Shown: positions 7,401-14,993 of the stretch, piece after piece
How positions within the stretch are numbered: position 1 is the stretch's first letter
Layout of the letters: each line of letters opens with the position of its first letter
The notes under the pieces: generated by a model
Databases searched by the model: none
What the model was told of the DNA's origin: nothing
Seen by the model: the letters and a program-made list of their open reading frames with translations, nothing else
Assembly: GCF_004362515.1 (NCBI RefSeq)
Contig: NZ_SNXU01000001.1
Location: forward strand, 3,906,001-3,970,000
Length of the DNA: 64,000 bases
Source of the DNA: Actinokineospora alba
Lineage (GTDB): Bacteria; Actinomycetota; Actinomycetes; Mycobacteriales; Pseudonocardiaceae
Reading direction: 5' to 3'
Program-made: the position numbers and the translations under genes

Positions 7401-8062
7401 AGGAGGCGGTGGACATTCGGCGTGAGTTGGCGGCGGTGGCGCCAGACGCCTACCGGCCAGCCCTGGCCATGTCGTTGAACAACCTGTCGATCAGCCTTGG
7501 GGATGTGGGTCGGCGGGGTGAGGCGCTGGCGACGGCGCAGGAGGCGGCTGAGCTGGATCGGGAGCTGGCCGAGGCGTCGCCGGATGTTTACCGGCCAGCC
7601 CTTGCCGTGTCGCTCAACAACCTGGCGAACAGGTTGGCGGAGGTGGGACAGTGGGATGAGGCGTTGGCGACAGCGCAGGAAACGGTGGACATTCGGCGTG
7701 AGTTGGCGGCGGTGGCGCCGGATGCCTACCGACCGGCCCTGGCGGGATCGTTGAACAACCTGGCGAACAGGTTGGCGGAGGTGGGTCGGCGGGGTGAGGC
7801 GTTGGCGCCGGCGCAGGAGGCGGTGGACCTGTATCGGGAGTTGGTTGCTGTGGCGCCAGATGCCTACCGGCCGGATCTGGCCCTGTCGTTGAATAACTTA
7901 GCGGCAAGCCTTGCGGAGGTGGGGCGGCGGGATGAGGCGTTGGCGTTGGCGCAGGAGGCAGCAGACGTGTATCGAGAGTTGGCCGAGGTTGAGCCCGCCC
8001 TCTTTGAGAGCACCCGTATTGACGCTGAACGTTTCGTAGCGGGCTTGCAATCAATCCACTGA
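4442..8062 (+). CDS. Trypsin-like protease - P-loop NTPase - TPR protein (conflict-system type)
   Basis: 1206 aa. Residues 1-200 are a trypsin-fold protease with the triad visible: His35 in LTAAHV, Asp72 in VVDVALL, Ser162 in QGMSGAAL. Residues about 260-420 are a STAND-like P-loop module: Walker A GPGGQGKT (273-280), Walker B VLVVVDYAE (319-327) and LLLARS further on. A helical linker follows, then eleven 46-residue TPR repeats (683-1188) with consensus SLNNLA..LAEVGRR.EAL. The order effector protease, NTP switch, ligand-sensing superstructure, together with an adjacent Trypco2 gene, fits the conflict systems described by comparative genomics, in which sensing triggers an effector. There is no signal peptide, so it should act in the cytoplasm. 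It is intact, unlike the conjugation-type genes of the same element. Confidence 0.85.
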   Translation: MRGEVEVWAERPSESGWSCGSGYVVGGRLVLTAAHVVCIGGRPMPTVRVRIEGDPELRDAEVAWSRYDDVVDVALLLVTDPAWPMTRRRRARLGRFVTREPGQRCVATGFPNVVATPEMRDTEQASGTVNPGSLVKAGWLSVAVDSPPARVVSSASPWQGMSGAALTSRGLLVGVVIVDPAGFAHDRLVAVPVATFGADEGFARLWVEHVGGDPVLEPVEFVDLTTRSARVDSPAALLRADVAPMPFRDRPEVDVVLDWCDTDAHLASLLVHGPGGQGKTRLARKVSALLAARGWATVALAENAPADRLASVASATCPVLVVVDYAENRRIQLSQLAEALQDTAVRTRVLLLARSAGAWREELTVGSIHAGFLATGPDRLLAPVDPDPPGRREAWQEAVIALAAELATVEGYTDQPWDTLAAGLDAPPLTEERYRTVLGVHIDALAALLQAADPQPSPVDPMDVLLEHERRYWTKAAEAVGLTGLSETTQRRAVAAAALFGAADEGEATTVLGAVKGLRDLTEDQQITVANWLNRLYEADKGYWSRPQPDRVTERLVSKVLSANDSPALVLDVLDTATQNQVTHALALLGQASVHAHHLDEVITLAVTAGRLKASRAAIAVAARAERPTPIITGLDRASAAADIDELTAIAASLPDRSLILADVAVTIAERIVDSLRVNTTDRPALAAALNNLAIRLADVGRWGEALELAQEAVDIRRELVAASPIAYLPALAMSLNTLAVRLATMGRRGEALATGKEAADLYRELVAVAPDAYRPHLAGALNNLANRLAEVGRRGEALAPAQEAVNLYRELAEASPDAYRPDLAMSLNNLAASLAEVGRRDEALALAQEAVDIRRESAAASPDAYRPDLATSLNNLSNALGEVGRRGEALAPVQEAVNLYRELAEASPDAYRPDLATSLNNLSNTLAEVGRRGEALAPVQEAVNLYRELAEASPDAFRPDLAMSLNNLAIRLAAVGQWDEALAPVQEAVDIRRELAAVAPDAYRPALAMSLNNLSISLGDVGRRGEALATAQEAAELDRELAEASPDVYRPALAVSLNNLANRLAEVGQWDEALATAQETVDIRRELAAVAPDAYRPALAGSLNNLANRLAEVGRRGEALAPAQEAVDLYRELVAVAPDAYRPDLALSLNNLAASLAEVGRRDEALALAQEAADVYRELAEVEPALFESTRIDAERFVAGLQSIH
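6488..8005 (+). repeat. Eleven tandem 138-bp TPR-coding repeats
   Basis: Each unit encodes 46 residues beginning RP.LA.SLNNL. Units five (7040-7177) and six (7178-7315) differ at only about five of 138 bases, while outer units are more diverged, a sign of recent unit duplication or gene conversion. Copy number may vary between strains, and short-read assemblies could miscount it. Confidence 0.9.
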
Positions 8063-8240
8063 TTGTGCCGACAAGTCGCGCGCTACAGCTTCCACCCGTC
8101 GCTCAACTTGGCCGACCTTTGCTGGGCACGATGACTGCAGCGATGACTGCAAACAGCGTCCGTTTGTCTCCAACGCAGGCAGCAGAGACATATCGAAGGC
8201 CGCTCTGACCAGGTCTTTCCGGTCTACGTGGGCTGGGGCC

Positions 8241-8290
8241 GGGGACTCATAATCCCTTGGCCGTGGGTTCGAGCCCCACCCGCCCCACCA
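8241..8290 (+). other. tRNA(CAT) 3'-half fragment: attachment site of the element
   Basis: ggggactcataatccct is an anticodon stem-loop with a CTCATAA loop, followed by a T arm (gtgggttcgagccccac), the 3' acceptor strand and CCA. The 5' half (acceptor strand, D arm) is missing, so this is not a complete tRNA. A duplicated 3' half of a CAT-anticodon tRNA (elongator Met or Ile2) at the end of a gene block is the hallmark of tRNA-targeted site-specific integration. The plus orientation implies that the intact tRNA lies to the left, outside the window. The region 8063-8240 has no gene that I can support, only a short gatgactgca direct repeat near 8130. Confidence 0.75.
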
Positions 8291-8406
8291 CCTTCACCGG
8301 TCCATGCCGGATTCAGCCGGCTGGATCTTCGATGCGGTAACCCGCCCAGGCATGGTCATGATGGCCCTGCGGCTCCCCAGATATTGGCCCACTATCGCGA
8401 CCTTGC

Positions 8407-9231
8407 TCATGGTCGGTGGGCGACGGTATAGCGGACGGCCTGTTTCATCCGCACACATCCGTCCGGATCACGCAGCGGCGCCAAGCGGCTGAGCACTTCG
8501 GCTCGGACCGCGGGCTGCTCGGCGGGCGGGATGAGTTCCCAGAAGAGCCGCTGGCCGTGCGACCACGACCAGTCGACCCAGTGCGTGGGGTCGGCGAAAG
8601 TGATCTCGTGCTCTCGGATCACCGAGGAAGGTGATGTGAAACCGGCCGACCCCAGGGCGCTCTCGAAGTTCTCCGTCGAGGCCATGGGGTTCGCCGGGTT
8701 CACCATCGACCAGATCATCTCGGGCGGGATGTAGGGGCCGAAGACCTCGCGGACCGGGGACCAGCGGGGGTCGTCGCCGCAGAAGGTCGTGAGGCCGATG
8801 CGGCCGCCGGGTCGCAGGAGGTCGTGCCAGGCGCGCAGGGCCGCGATGGGGTCGGGGAGGAAGAAGACCACGCAGGAAGACAGGATCGTGTCGAAAAGGC
8901 GGCCCGGCAGCACGGGGTCCTGCGCGTCCATCACCGCGACGGTGATGTCGAGTCCGAGGTCGGCAATGTCGCGCTCGGTGCGGGCGACCATGGCGGGGGA
9001 CAGGTCGATGCCCAGGACCGAGCCGGTCGGGCCGACGCGTTCCGCGGCCGGGAACAGGACCGCGCCGCGGCCGCAGCCGATGTCCAGGACGTCGTCGCCC
9101 GCGATGGGGCCGACGTCGTCGAGGAGTTGGCGGGCGAAGACGCCGAAGAAGTCCACGCCGACCGCGTCGTAGGTGTCCGCGGTGCGGTCGAAGGTCTCGG
9201 CGATCGTCTGCCGTGTGTCGTCCAGCTTCAT
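8407..9231 (-). CDS. SAM-dependent methyltransferase, class I
   Basis: 274 aa from ATG 9231 (GGGGCGGGG upstream; an in-frame GTG lies 6 nt further up). Motif I DVLDIGCGRGAVLF binds SAM; post-I acidic residue in VLGIDLS; motif II-III region LFDTILSSCVVFFLPDP and LRPGGRIGLTTF. The last third (LPDPIAALRAWHDLLRPGG, then WVDWSWSHGQRLFWELI) resembles UbiE/MenG-type small-molecule methyltransferases. It is the first backbone gene after the element and faces it; no operon partner. Substrate unknown. Confidence 0.85.
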   Translation of the reverse strand: MKLDDTRQTIAETFDRTADTYDAVGVDFFGVFARQLLDDVGPIAGDDVLDIGCGRGAVLFPAAERVGPTGSVLGIDLSPAMVARTERDIADLGLDITVAVMDAQDPVLPGRLFDTILSSCVVFFLPDPIAALRAWHDLLRPGGRIGLTTFCGDDPRWSPVREVFGPYIPPEMIWSMVNPANPMASTENFESALGSAGFTSPSSVIREHEITFADPTHWVDWSWSHGQRLFWELIPPAEQPAVRAEVLSRLAPLRDPDGCVRMKQAVRYTVAHRP

Positions 9232-9391
9232 GTCCACCCCGCCCCGTCAGGCTCCCAGCCGGGCGAAACGTTAACTGCGTTCAGCTTCTGCGGGTATCCC
9301 CGTTGTCGCCCTGACCAGCACCTTTGTCACTTATGCACGAGTCGCGCGGGGGCGAATCAGCCGTGCCGGTTGGATACCGGCCGGTAACCCC

Positions 9392-9432
9392 TTGACCCCA
9401 CCGAAACAAAGACGTACAAAGATGAAACAACA
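9392..9432 (+). promoter_or_regulatory. Promoter and repeat operator of the fructose PTS operon
   Basis: TTGACC (9392-9397) and TACAAA (9415-9420) with a 17-bp spacer make a plausible -35/-10 pair. Over it lie helically phased direct repeats ACAAAGA (9406-9412), ACAAAGA (9416-9422) and ACAACA (9427-9432), one turn apart. DeoR-family sugar regulators commonly bind phased direct repeats, so this is the probable autoregulatory operator of the regulator at 9457. 9238-9391 holds no gene. Confidence 0.55.
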
Positions 9433-9456
9433 GTGAAATGAAGGGAATCCCACTTC

Positions 9457-10215
9457 ATGTATGCCGCCGAACGCCAGCAGCTCATCGCCGACCGTGCTCG
9501 CGCGGCGGGGCGGGTGGAGGTCGCCGGGTTGGCCGAGGACCTGGGTGTCACCACCGAGACCGTTCGGCGCGACCTCGACGCCTTGGAGAAGCACGGTGTT
9601 CTCCGGCGGGTCCATGGCGGTGCGATTCCCGTGGAGCGGCTGCGGTTCGAGCCGGAGCTGGCCGCCCGGGACGCCGAGTCGACCGGAGAGAAGCAGCGCA
9701 TCGCCAAGGCGGCGCTCGCCGAGTTGCCCGCCGAGGGCGTGATCCTGTTGGACGCGGGCAGCACGACCGCCCGGCTCGCCGAGCTCGTGCCCGCCGACCG
9801 TGACCTCACCGTGGTGACCAACGCGCTGCCGATCGCGCTGGCGTTGGCGAACCGCGGGGTCAATGTGCTCTGCCTTGGCGGAAGGGTCCGTCCCAAGACG
9901 CTGGCCGGGGTCGACACCTGGGCGCTCAACGCGTTGCGTGACCTTTACGTCGACGTCGCTTTCGTCGGCACCAACGGGCTGACCGCCGACCGCGGACTCA
10001 GCACCCCGGACCAGGCCGAGGCCGCGGTGAAGTCCGCCATGGTCACGGCCGCCCGCCGGGTCGTGGTGCTGACCGACTCCTCCAAGGTGGGAACGGAGTG
10101 CTTCGCGCGATTCGCCACCCTGGACCAGGTCGACGTGATCGTCACCGACGACCGGCTCAGCGACGCCGAGGCCGCCGAGTTCGAGGCGGCCGGGCCGACG
10201 GTGGTGCGCGCATGA
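9457..10215 (+). CDS. fruR: DeoR-family regulator of the fructose operon
   Basis: 252 aa. N-terminal winged helix of the DeoR type: ERQQLIADRARAAGRVEVAG, LGVTTETVRRDLDALEKHGV with LRRVHGGA. The C-terminal sugar-phosphate-binding DeoRC domain is recognised by ILLDAGSTTARLAEL, VVTNALPIALAL and VLTDSSKVG. Its stop overlaps the start of fruK (ATGA), so it is co-transcribed with the genes that it presumably controls, with fructose 1-phosphate or a related ester as likely inducer (known for the family, not shown here). Phased ACAAAGA repeats upstream suggest autoregulation. Confidence 0.9.
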   Translation: MYAAERQQLIADRARAAGRVEVAGLAEDLGVTTETVRRDLDALEKHGVLRRVHGGAIPVERLRFEPELAARDAESTGEKQRIAKAALAELPAEGVILLDAGSTTARLAELVPADRDLTVVTNALPIALALANRGVNVLCLGGRVRPKTLAGVDTWALNALRDLYVDVAFVGTNGLTADRGLSTPDQAEAAVKSAMVTAARRVVVLTDSSKVGTECFARFATLDQVDVIVTDDRLSDAEAAEFEAAGPTVVRA

Positions 10216-11153
10216 TCGTCACCGTCACCGCCAACCCGAGCGTCGACCGCACCATCGAGATCGACAGCCTCCAGCGCGGCGCCGTCCTGCGAACCAGGTC
10301 CGCGCTGCTCGACGCGGGCGGCAAAGGCGTCAACGTCGCCCGCGCCCTCGCCGCCAACGGGGTCGCCGCCACCGCCGTCCTCCCGACCGGGGGCGCCGAA
10401 GGCGTCCAGCTGACCGCGCTGCTCGCCACCGCGGGCATCACCGTCGTCGAGGTGCCCATCGCGGGCGCGGTGCGGTCCAACATCACGATCGCCGAGGCCG
10501 ACGGCACCACGACCAAGCTCAACGAGCCCGGCCCCCGGCTCGACGCCGCCGAGCGGGCGCGGCTCGTCGCCGCCACGCTGGACGCCGCCGAGGGCGCCGA
10601 CTGGGTCGTCCTCTGCGGCAGCCTCCCGCCCGGCCTCCCCGCGGACTTCTACGCCGACCTGACCCTGCGCCTGCGCGAGCGGGGCGCCCGGGTCGCGGTC
10701 GACACCAGCGGCGACGCCCTGCGCGCGGCCGTCGCCGGACGTCCCGACCTGGTCAAACCCAACCGCGAAGAACTCGCCGACCTGGTCGGCCACGAAGTGC
10801 GGACCCTCGGCGACGCGCTGAGCGCCGCCCGGGAGGTGCTCGACCAAGGCGTCGCCACCGTGGTCGCCAGCGTCGGCGCCGAAGGGGCGCTGCTGGTCAC
10901 CGCCGACGGCGCCTGGCATGCCCACAGCACCTTCGTCGAACCACGCAGCACCGTCGGCGCGGGCGACGCGCTGCTCGCGGGATTCCTTGCCGCGGGCCAC
11001 CTCGGGCCCGACGCCCTGGCCGACGCCGTCGCGTGGGGCGCCGCGGCCGCCGCTCTGCCCGGCAGCCGGATGCCCACTCCCGCCGAACTCGACCGGGCCG
11101 CCGTGCGCTGCTCACCCGCCTTCGATCCCGCCGCCACCCTCACCGAGAACTGA
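10212..11153 (+). CDS. fruK: 1-phosphofructokinase
   Basis: 313 aa; ATG 10212 overlaps the fruR stop. PfkB/ribokinase fold: MIVTVTANPSVDRTIEI at the N-terminus, GGKGVNVARALAANG substrate and dimer motif, VLCGSLPPGLP, LVKPNREELADLVG, and the C-terminal ATP-anion-hole signature STVGAGDALLAGFLAA with the catalytic Asp of GAGD. It phosphorylates fructose 1-phosphate, the product of the fructose PTS, to fructose 1,6-bisphosphate in the cytoplasm. The EIIA gene follows 7 nt later. Confidence 0.95.
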   Translation: MIVTVTANPSVDRTIEIDSLQRGAVLRTRSALLDAGGKGVNVARALAANGVAATAVLPTGGAEGVQLTALLATAGITVVEVPIAGAVRSNITIAEADGTTTKLNEPGPRLDAAERARLVAATLDAAEGADWVVLCGSLPPGLPADFYADLTLRLRERGARVAVDTSGDALRAAVAGRPDLVKPNREELADLVGHEVRTLGDALSAAREVLDQGVATVVASVGAEGALLVTADGAWHAHSTFVEPRSTVGAGDALLAGFLAAGHLGPDALADAVAWGAAAAALPGSRMPTPAELDRAAVRCSPAFDPAATLTEN

Positions 11154-11160
11154 GACGCCG

Positions 11161-11610
11161 ATGCCCCTCATCACCGAAGACCTCGTCCTGCTCGACCTCG
11201 ACAGCACCGACCGCGCCTCGACCACCCGTGCGCTCGCCGAACGGCTCCACGCGGCCGGTCGGGTCACCGACGTCGAGGCGTTCCTCGCCGACGTCGCCGC
11301 CCGCGAGGCGCAGATGCCGACCGGCCTCGAAGGCGGCATCGGCATTCCGCACGCCCGCTCCGCCGCGGTCGCCGAACCGTCGCTCGCCTTCGCGCGGAGC
11401 GATGACGGCGTCGACTGGGGCGCCCCCGACGGTCCCGCGCGACTCATCTTCCTGATCGCCGCGCCGGACGGGGCGGGCGGCGAGCACATGAAGATCCTTG
11501 CCTCGCTCGCCCGCAGGCTCGTCCACCAGTCCTTCAAGGACGCCCTCGCCACCGCCGCCGATCCCGCCGCGGTCGTCAAGCTCATCACCGAGGAAGTGAT
11601 CGACCGATGA
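11161..11610 (+). CDS. PTS fructose-type EIIA component
   Basis: 149 aa. EIIA(Fru/Mtl) fold with the phosphorylated His64 in GGIGIPHARS and the following MKILASLARRLVHQSFKDAL helix. It takes phosphate from HPr and passes it to the Cys of the EIIB domain encoded next. In many actinomycetes this domain is fused to EIIBC; here it is separate and translationally coupled (its stop overlaps the next ATG at 11607). Confidence 0.93.
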   Translation: MPLITEDLVLLDLDSTDRASTTRALAERLHAAGRVTDVEAFLADVAAREAQMPTGLEGGIGIPHARSAAVAEPSLAFARSDDGVDWGAPDGPARLIFLIAAPDGAGGEHMKILASLARRLVHQSFKDALATAADPAAVVKLITEEVIDR

Positions 11611-13061
11611 AACTCGTAGCCGTCACCTCTTGTCCCACCGGCATCGCCCACACCTACATGGCCGCCGAGGCGCTGGAACAGGCCGCGAAGGACGCGGGCC
11701 ACGAACTGCTGGTGGAGACCCAGGGCTCGGCGGGCATGGATCCGCTGTCCCCGCAGGACATCGCCGACGCGCGGGCGGTCATCTTCGCCGCCGACGTCGA
11801 GGTCCGCGAGCGTGACCGGTTCGCGGGCAAGCCGCTCGTGCAGGCAGGCGTCAAACAGGCCATCAACAATCCCGGTGAGCTGATCGCCCAAGCCGTCGGT
11901 CGTGCGGCCGATGGTCCCTCGGCAGTCTTGGTGTCCAAAGTGGACGAATCGGGCGGCGTGGGAACCCGGTTGCGGCAGTGGCTGATGACCGGGGTCAGCT
12001 ACATGATCCCGTTCGTCGCGGCGGGCGGTCTGCTGATCGCGCTGGCGTTCCTGTTCGGCGGCGCGGAAGTCGCCAACAAGGTCAATGGCGGCACCTTCGG
12101 CGGTGTCGAGTACGCCGGTGTCACCGACCTGTCGCAGCTGTTCGCGACCGCGGGCCTGCCGGGTGTGCTGTTCAAGATCGGCGCGGTCGCCTTCTCCATG
12201 CTGGTCCCGATCCTGGCCGGGTTCATCGCCTTCGCGATCGCCGACCGGCCGGGACTCGTGCCCGGTGTCGTCGGCGGTCTGCTGGCGACCGCGACCGGCG
12301 CCGGATTCCTCGGCGGGCTGCTCGCGGGTCTGCTGGCTGGCGGTGTCGCCTACGCGCTGACCCGGATCTCGCTGCCGCGTGCGTTGCAGGCTGTGATGCC
12401 GGTCGTGATCGTGCCGCTGATCTCCACGGCCGTGGTCGGCACCGTGATGCTGCTGGTCATCGGGTCCCCGGTCGCGGCCGTGCAGACCGGTCTGACCGAC
12501 TGGCTCACCGGGATGACCGGCACCGGCGCGGTCGCCCTGGGGCTGCTGCTGGGCGCGATGATGGCCTTCGACATGGGCGGTCCGGTCAACAAGGTCGCCT
12601 ACACCTTCGCCGTCGGCACCCTCGCCTCCGGCACCCCGTCGGCCGCGATGGCCGCGGTGATGGCCGCGGGCATGGTGCCGCCGCTGGGACTCGCGCTGGC
12701 GACGGTGATCCGGCGCAAGCTGTTCACCGACGCCGAGCGCAAGGCCGGCGAGGCGGGCTGGCTGCTGGGCGCGTCGTTCATCACCGAGGGCGCGATCCCG
12801 TTCGCCGCGGCCGATCCGCTGCGCGTGATCCCGTCGATCGTGCTCGGCTCCGCCGCCACCGGCGGGCTCACGATGCTTGTCGGCGCGACCTCGCTCGCCC
12901 CGCACGGCGGGATCTGGGTGGTCGGCCTGATCGGCAAGCCGCTGTTCGTCGTGCTCGCCATCGCCGTGGGCACCGTCATCACCGCGGTGTGCGTCCTGGC
13001 CGCGAAGTCGTTGCGTGGCAGTGAGAAGTCCGCTGTCGCCGCTGTGCCCGCCACTGTCTGA
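11607..13061 (+). CDS. fruA: PTS fructose transporter EIIBC
   Basis: 484 aa. Residues 1-100 are the EIIB domain with the phospho-cysteine Cys9 in VTSCPTGIAHTYMAAEALE. From about residue 125 on, the EIIC membrane domain has around nine to ten hydrophobic segments, starting GVSYMIPFVAAGGLLIALAF, with the sugar-site motifs FDMGGPVNKVAYTF and GASFITEGAIPFAA. It imports fructose with phosphorylation to fructose 1-phosphate, which FruK then uses. HPr and EI genes follow on the same strand. Confidence 0.95.
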   Translation: MKLVAVTSCPTGIAHTYMAAEALEQAAKDAGHELLVETQGSAGMDPLSPQDIADARAVIFAADVEVRERDRFAGKPLVQAGVKQAINNPGELIAQAVGRAADGPSAVLVSKVDESGGVGTRLRQWLMTGVSYMIPFVAAGGLLIALAFLFGGAEVANKVNGGTFGGVEYAGVTDLSQLFATAGLPGVLFKIGAVAFSMLVPILAGFIAFAIADRPGLVPGVVGGLLATATGAGFLGGLLAGLLAGGVAYALTRISLPRALQAVMPVVIVPLISTAVVGTVMLLVIGSPVAAVQTGLTDWLTGMTGTGAVALGLLLGAMMAFDMGGPVNKVAYTFAVGTLASGTPSAAMAAVMAAGMVPPLGLALATVIRRKLFTDAERKAGEAGWLLGASFITEGAIPFAAADPLRVIPSIVLGSAATGGLTMLVGATSLAPHGGIWVVGLIGKPLFVVLAIAVGTVITAVCVLAAKSLRGSEKSAVAAVPATV

Positions 13062-13073
13062 GAGAGGACCGTC

Positions 13074-13340
13074 ATGACCGAGTGTCGAGTGACAATCGCA
13101 TCCGCAGTGGGCCTGCACGCCCGCCCGGCGAGCCTGTTCGTGCAGGCCGCCGCGGCGCAGCCGGTGCCGGTGACCATCGCCAAGGACGGCGGCACCCCTG
13201 TGGACGCCCGCAGCATCCTGTCCGTGCTCGGACTCGACGTCCGCGGCGGCGAGGAGGTCGTGTTGTCCGCTGACGGCGACGAGGCGTTTCAGGCGCTGGC
13301 CGCCCTCGCGGCCGTCCTGGAAGTCGACCACGACGCATGA
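13074..13340 (+). CDS. ptsH: HPr phosphocarrier protein
   Basis: 88 aa from ATG 13074 with GAGAGAGGA upstream. The active-site His15 lies in VGLHARPASLF; a serine at position 47 in DARSILSVLGLDVRGGEEV sits where HPr kinase sites lie in Gram-positives. It relays phosphate from EI (next gene) to the EIIA encoded two genes upstream. The stop overlaps the ptsI ATG at 13337. Its place inside the fructose operon suggests that this PTS is mainly devoted to fructose. Confidence 0.95.
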   Translation: MTECRVTIASAVGLHARPASLFVQAAAAQPVPVTIAKDGGTPVDARSILSVLGLDVRGGEEVVLSADGDEAFQALAALAAVLEVDHDA

Positions 13341-14974
13341 CCAGCTTCAGCGGTATCGGCGTGAGCCCTGGGGTGGCGACCGGCCCGGTCGCCCGCCTCG
13401 GGGAGCCGCCCCGGCTGCCTGCCGCTCAGCCTGCGGTCGGTGCCGACGACCAGGACCGGGCCGCCACAGCGCTGGAGGAGACCGCCGCGGAACTGGAGCG
13501 GCGGGCCAAGCTGGCGAGCCCGGAAGCCGCCGAGGTGCTCACGGCCGCGTCGATGATGGCGCGCGACCCGGCGCTCGCGTCGAACGTCCGAGACCTTGTC
13601 GGGCAAGGGATTCCGGCCGCCTGGGCGGTCGACCGTGCCATCGGCGGGTATCGGGAGCTGCTGGCCGCGGCCGGGCCGTATATGGCCGAGCGGGTAGCCG
13701 ACCTCGATGACATCCGTGACCGTGCGGTCGCACAGCTGCTCGGCCTGCCGATGCCCGGTCTGCCCGAGCCGGGATACCCGTATGTGCTGGTGGCGAAGGA
13801 TCTCGCGCCCGCGGACACCGCGCTGCTGGACCCGGCCATGGTGTTGGCCGTGGTCACCGAACGCGGTGGGCCGACGAGTCACACGGCGATCCTGGCCAAG
13901 TCGCTGGGCATCCCGGCGGTCGTGGCCTGCGCCGACGCTGTGTCCTTTGTGGATGGTATGCCGGTGGTCGTGGACGGCGGATCGGGCCGGGTCGTGGTGC
14001 ATCCGACGGAGGCCGAGGTCGCCGAGGTCGCCGCCCTGCGCGCGGCACGGGTCGCGCGGGCCGCTGTGCGCGGTCCCGGTCGAACGGCCGACGGGCACCC
14101 GATCGCGTTGCTGGCCAACGTCGGCGGCCCGGCGGACGCGGTGTCGGCCGCCGCCCTCGATCTCGAGGGGGTGGGCCTGTTCCGCACCGAGTTCCTGTTC
14201 CTCGACCGCGCCGAGGCGCCGTCGATGGAGGAACAGCGCCGGGTGTACCGGCGGGTCCTGGAACCGTTGGCGGGCCGCAAAGTTGTGGTCCGCACGCTCG
14301 ACGCGGGCGCGGACAAGCCGGTTCCCTATGCCTGTCCCGATCCGGAGGACAACCCGGCGCTGGGGGTGCGCGGACTGCGGACATCGTGGCGACGGCCGGA
14401 GCTGCTGCACGACCAGCTGGAGGCGCTGGCGTTGGCCGCGGGCGACACCGGAACGTCGCCATGGGTGATGGCGCCGATGGTCGCCACGGCAGCGGAAGCC
14501 GCCGACTTCGCCGAAGTGGCGCGCTCGCACGGGATCGCGAAGGTCGGCGTGATGATCGAGGTGCCCGCCGCCGCCTTGCGCGCGGCGTCGGTGCTGGCGG
14601 CCGTGGACTTCGTCAGCCTCGGCACCAACGATCTGGCGCAGTACACCTTCGCCGCCGACCGGCAACTCGGAGAGCTGGCCGCGCTGCTGGACCCGTGGCA
14701 GCCCGCGCTGCTCGACCTGATCGCCGCGACCGCGCGGGCCGGTCAGGAGGCCGGGAAACCGGTCGGCGTGTGCGGGGAGGCGGCGAGCGATCCGCTGCTC
14801 GCGCTGGTGCTGGCCGGTTTGGGCATCGAGTCGCTGTCGATGGCGGCGGTCAGCGTGCCGGATGTGCGGGCGGCGCTGGCGGAACGCACGATCGAGCAGT
14901 GCCGGGAGATCGCCGCGGCGGCGCTGGCGGCGGAGTCGGCGGTCGAGGCGCGCGAGGCGGCGGCCCGGTTCTGA
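13337..14974 (+). CDS. ptsI: PTS enzyme I (phosphoenolpyruvate-protein phosphotransferase)
   Basis: 545 aa, normal family length. Active His182 in GGPTSHTAILAKSLGIPAV; PEP-binding barrel with LFRTEFLFLDR, VVRTLDAGADKP, NPALGVRGLR and the catalytic-Cys region VGVCGEAASDP. It starts the phosphate relay EI, HPr, EIIA, EIIB. It is the last gene of the fructose operon; exonuclease III starts 19 nt after it and may be read through. Confidence 0.95.
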   Translation: MTSFSGIGVSPGVATGPVARLGEPPRLPAAQPAVGADDQDRAATALEETAAELERRAKLASPEAAEVLTAASMMARDPALASNVRDLVGQGIPAAWAVDRAIGGYRELLAAAGPYMAERVADLDDIRDRAVAQLLGLPMPGLPEPGYPYVLVAKDLAPADTALLDPAMVLAVVTERGGPTSHTAILAKSLGIPAVVACADAVSFVDGMPVVVDGGSGRVVVHPTEAEVAEVAALRAARVARAAVRGPGRTADGHPIALLANVGGPADAVSAAALDLEGVGLFRTEFLFLDRAEAPSMEEQRRVYRRVLEPLAGRKVVVRTLDAGADKPVPYACPDPEDNPALGVRGLRTSWRRPELLHDQLEALALAAGDTGTSPWVMAPMVATAAEAADFAEVARSHGIAKVGVMIEVPAAALRAASVLAAVDFVSLGTNDLAQYTFAADRQLGELAALLDPWQPALLDLIAATARAGQEAGKPVGVCGEAASDPLLALVLAGLGIESLSMAAVSVPDVRAALAERTIEQCREIAAAALAAESAVEAREAAARF

Positions 14975-14993
14975 TCCGGTTACGGTGGACCGC

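Larger units (their letters stand above)
1..8290. mobile_element. Right part of an eroded actinomycete integrative element (AICE-like)
   Basis: The stretch ends at 8241-8290 in a copy of the 3' half of a tRNA, the usual attachment-site duplication of pSAM2-like elements. Inside lie an XRE regulator, several small proteins typical of AICE regions (2490, 2847, 3283, 3778) and palindrome-rich spacer DNA. Backbone genes (methyltransferase, fructose PTS) begin right after the tRNA fragment. Three element genes are frameshifted; no integrase, Rep or TraB gene is visible. The left end, with any intact tRNA and integrase, would lie outside the window. Element identity is inferred from gene content plus the att-like fragment. 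Confidence 0.6.

Noticed and set aside
6488..8005. Regularly spaced tandem repeats, considered as a CRISPR-like array
   Set aside because: The 138-bp units have no spacers and code in frame for TPRs.
4442..8062. HtrA/DegP-type periplasmic protease
   Set aside because: No signal peptide or PDZ domain; the P-loop and TPRs place it in the cytoplasmic conflict-protein group.
8241..8290. Complete tRNA-Met gene
   Set aside because: The 5' acceptor strand and D arm are absent; only the anticodon arm to CCA is present.
11112..13331. Very long open frame antisense to the fructose PTS genes
   Set aside because: Composition is that of a shadow of high-GC codon bias; the sense strand has clear PTS motifs and RBSs.
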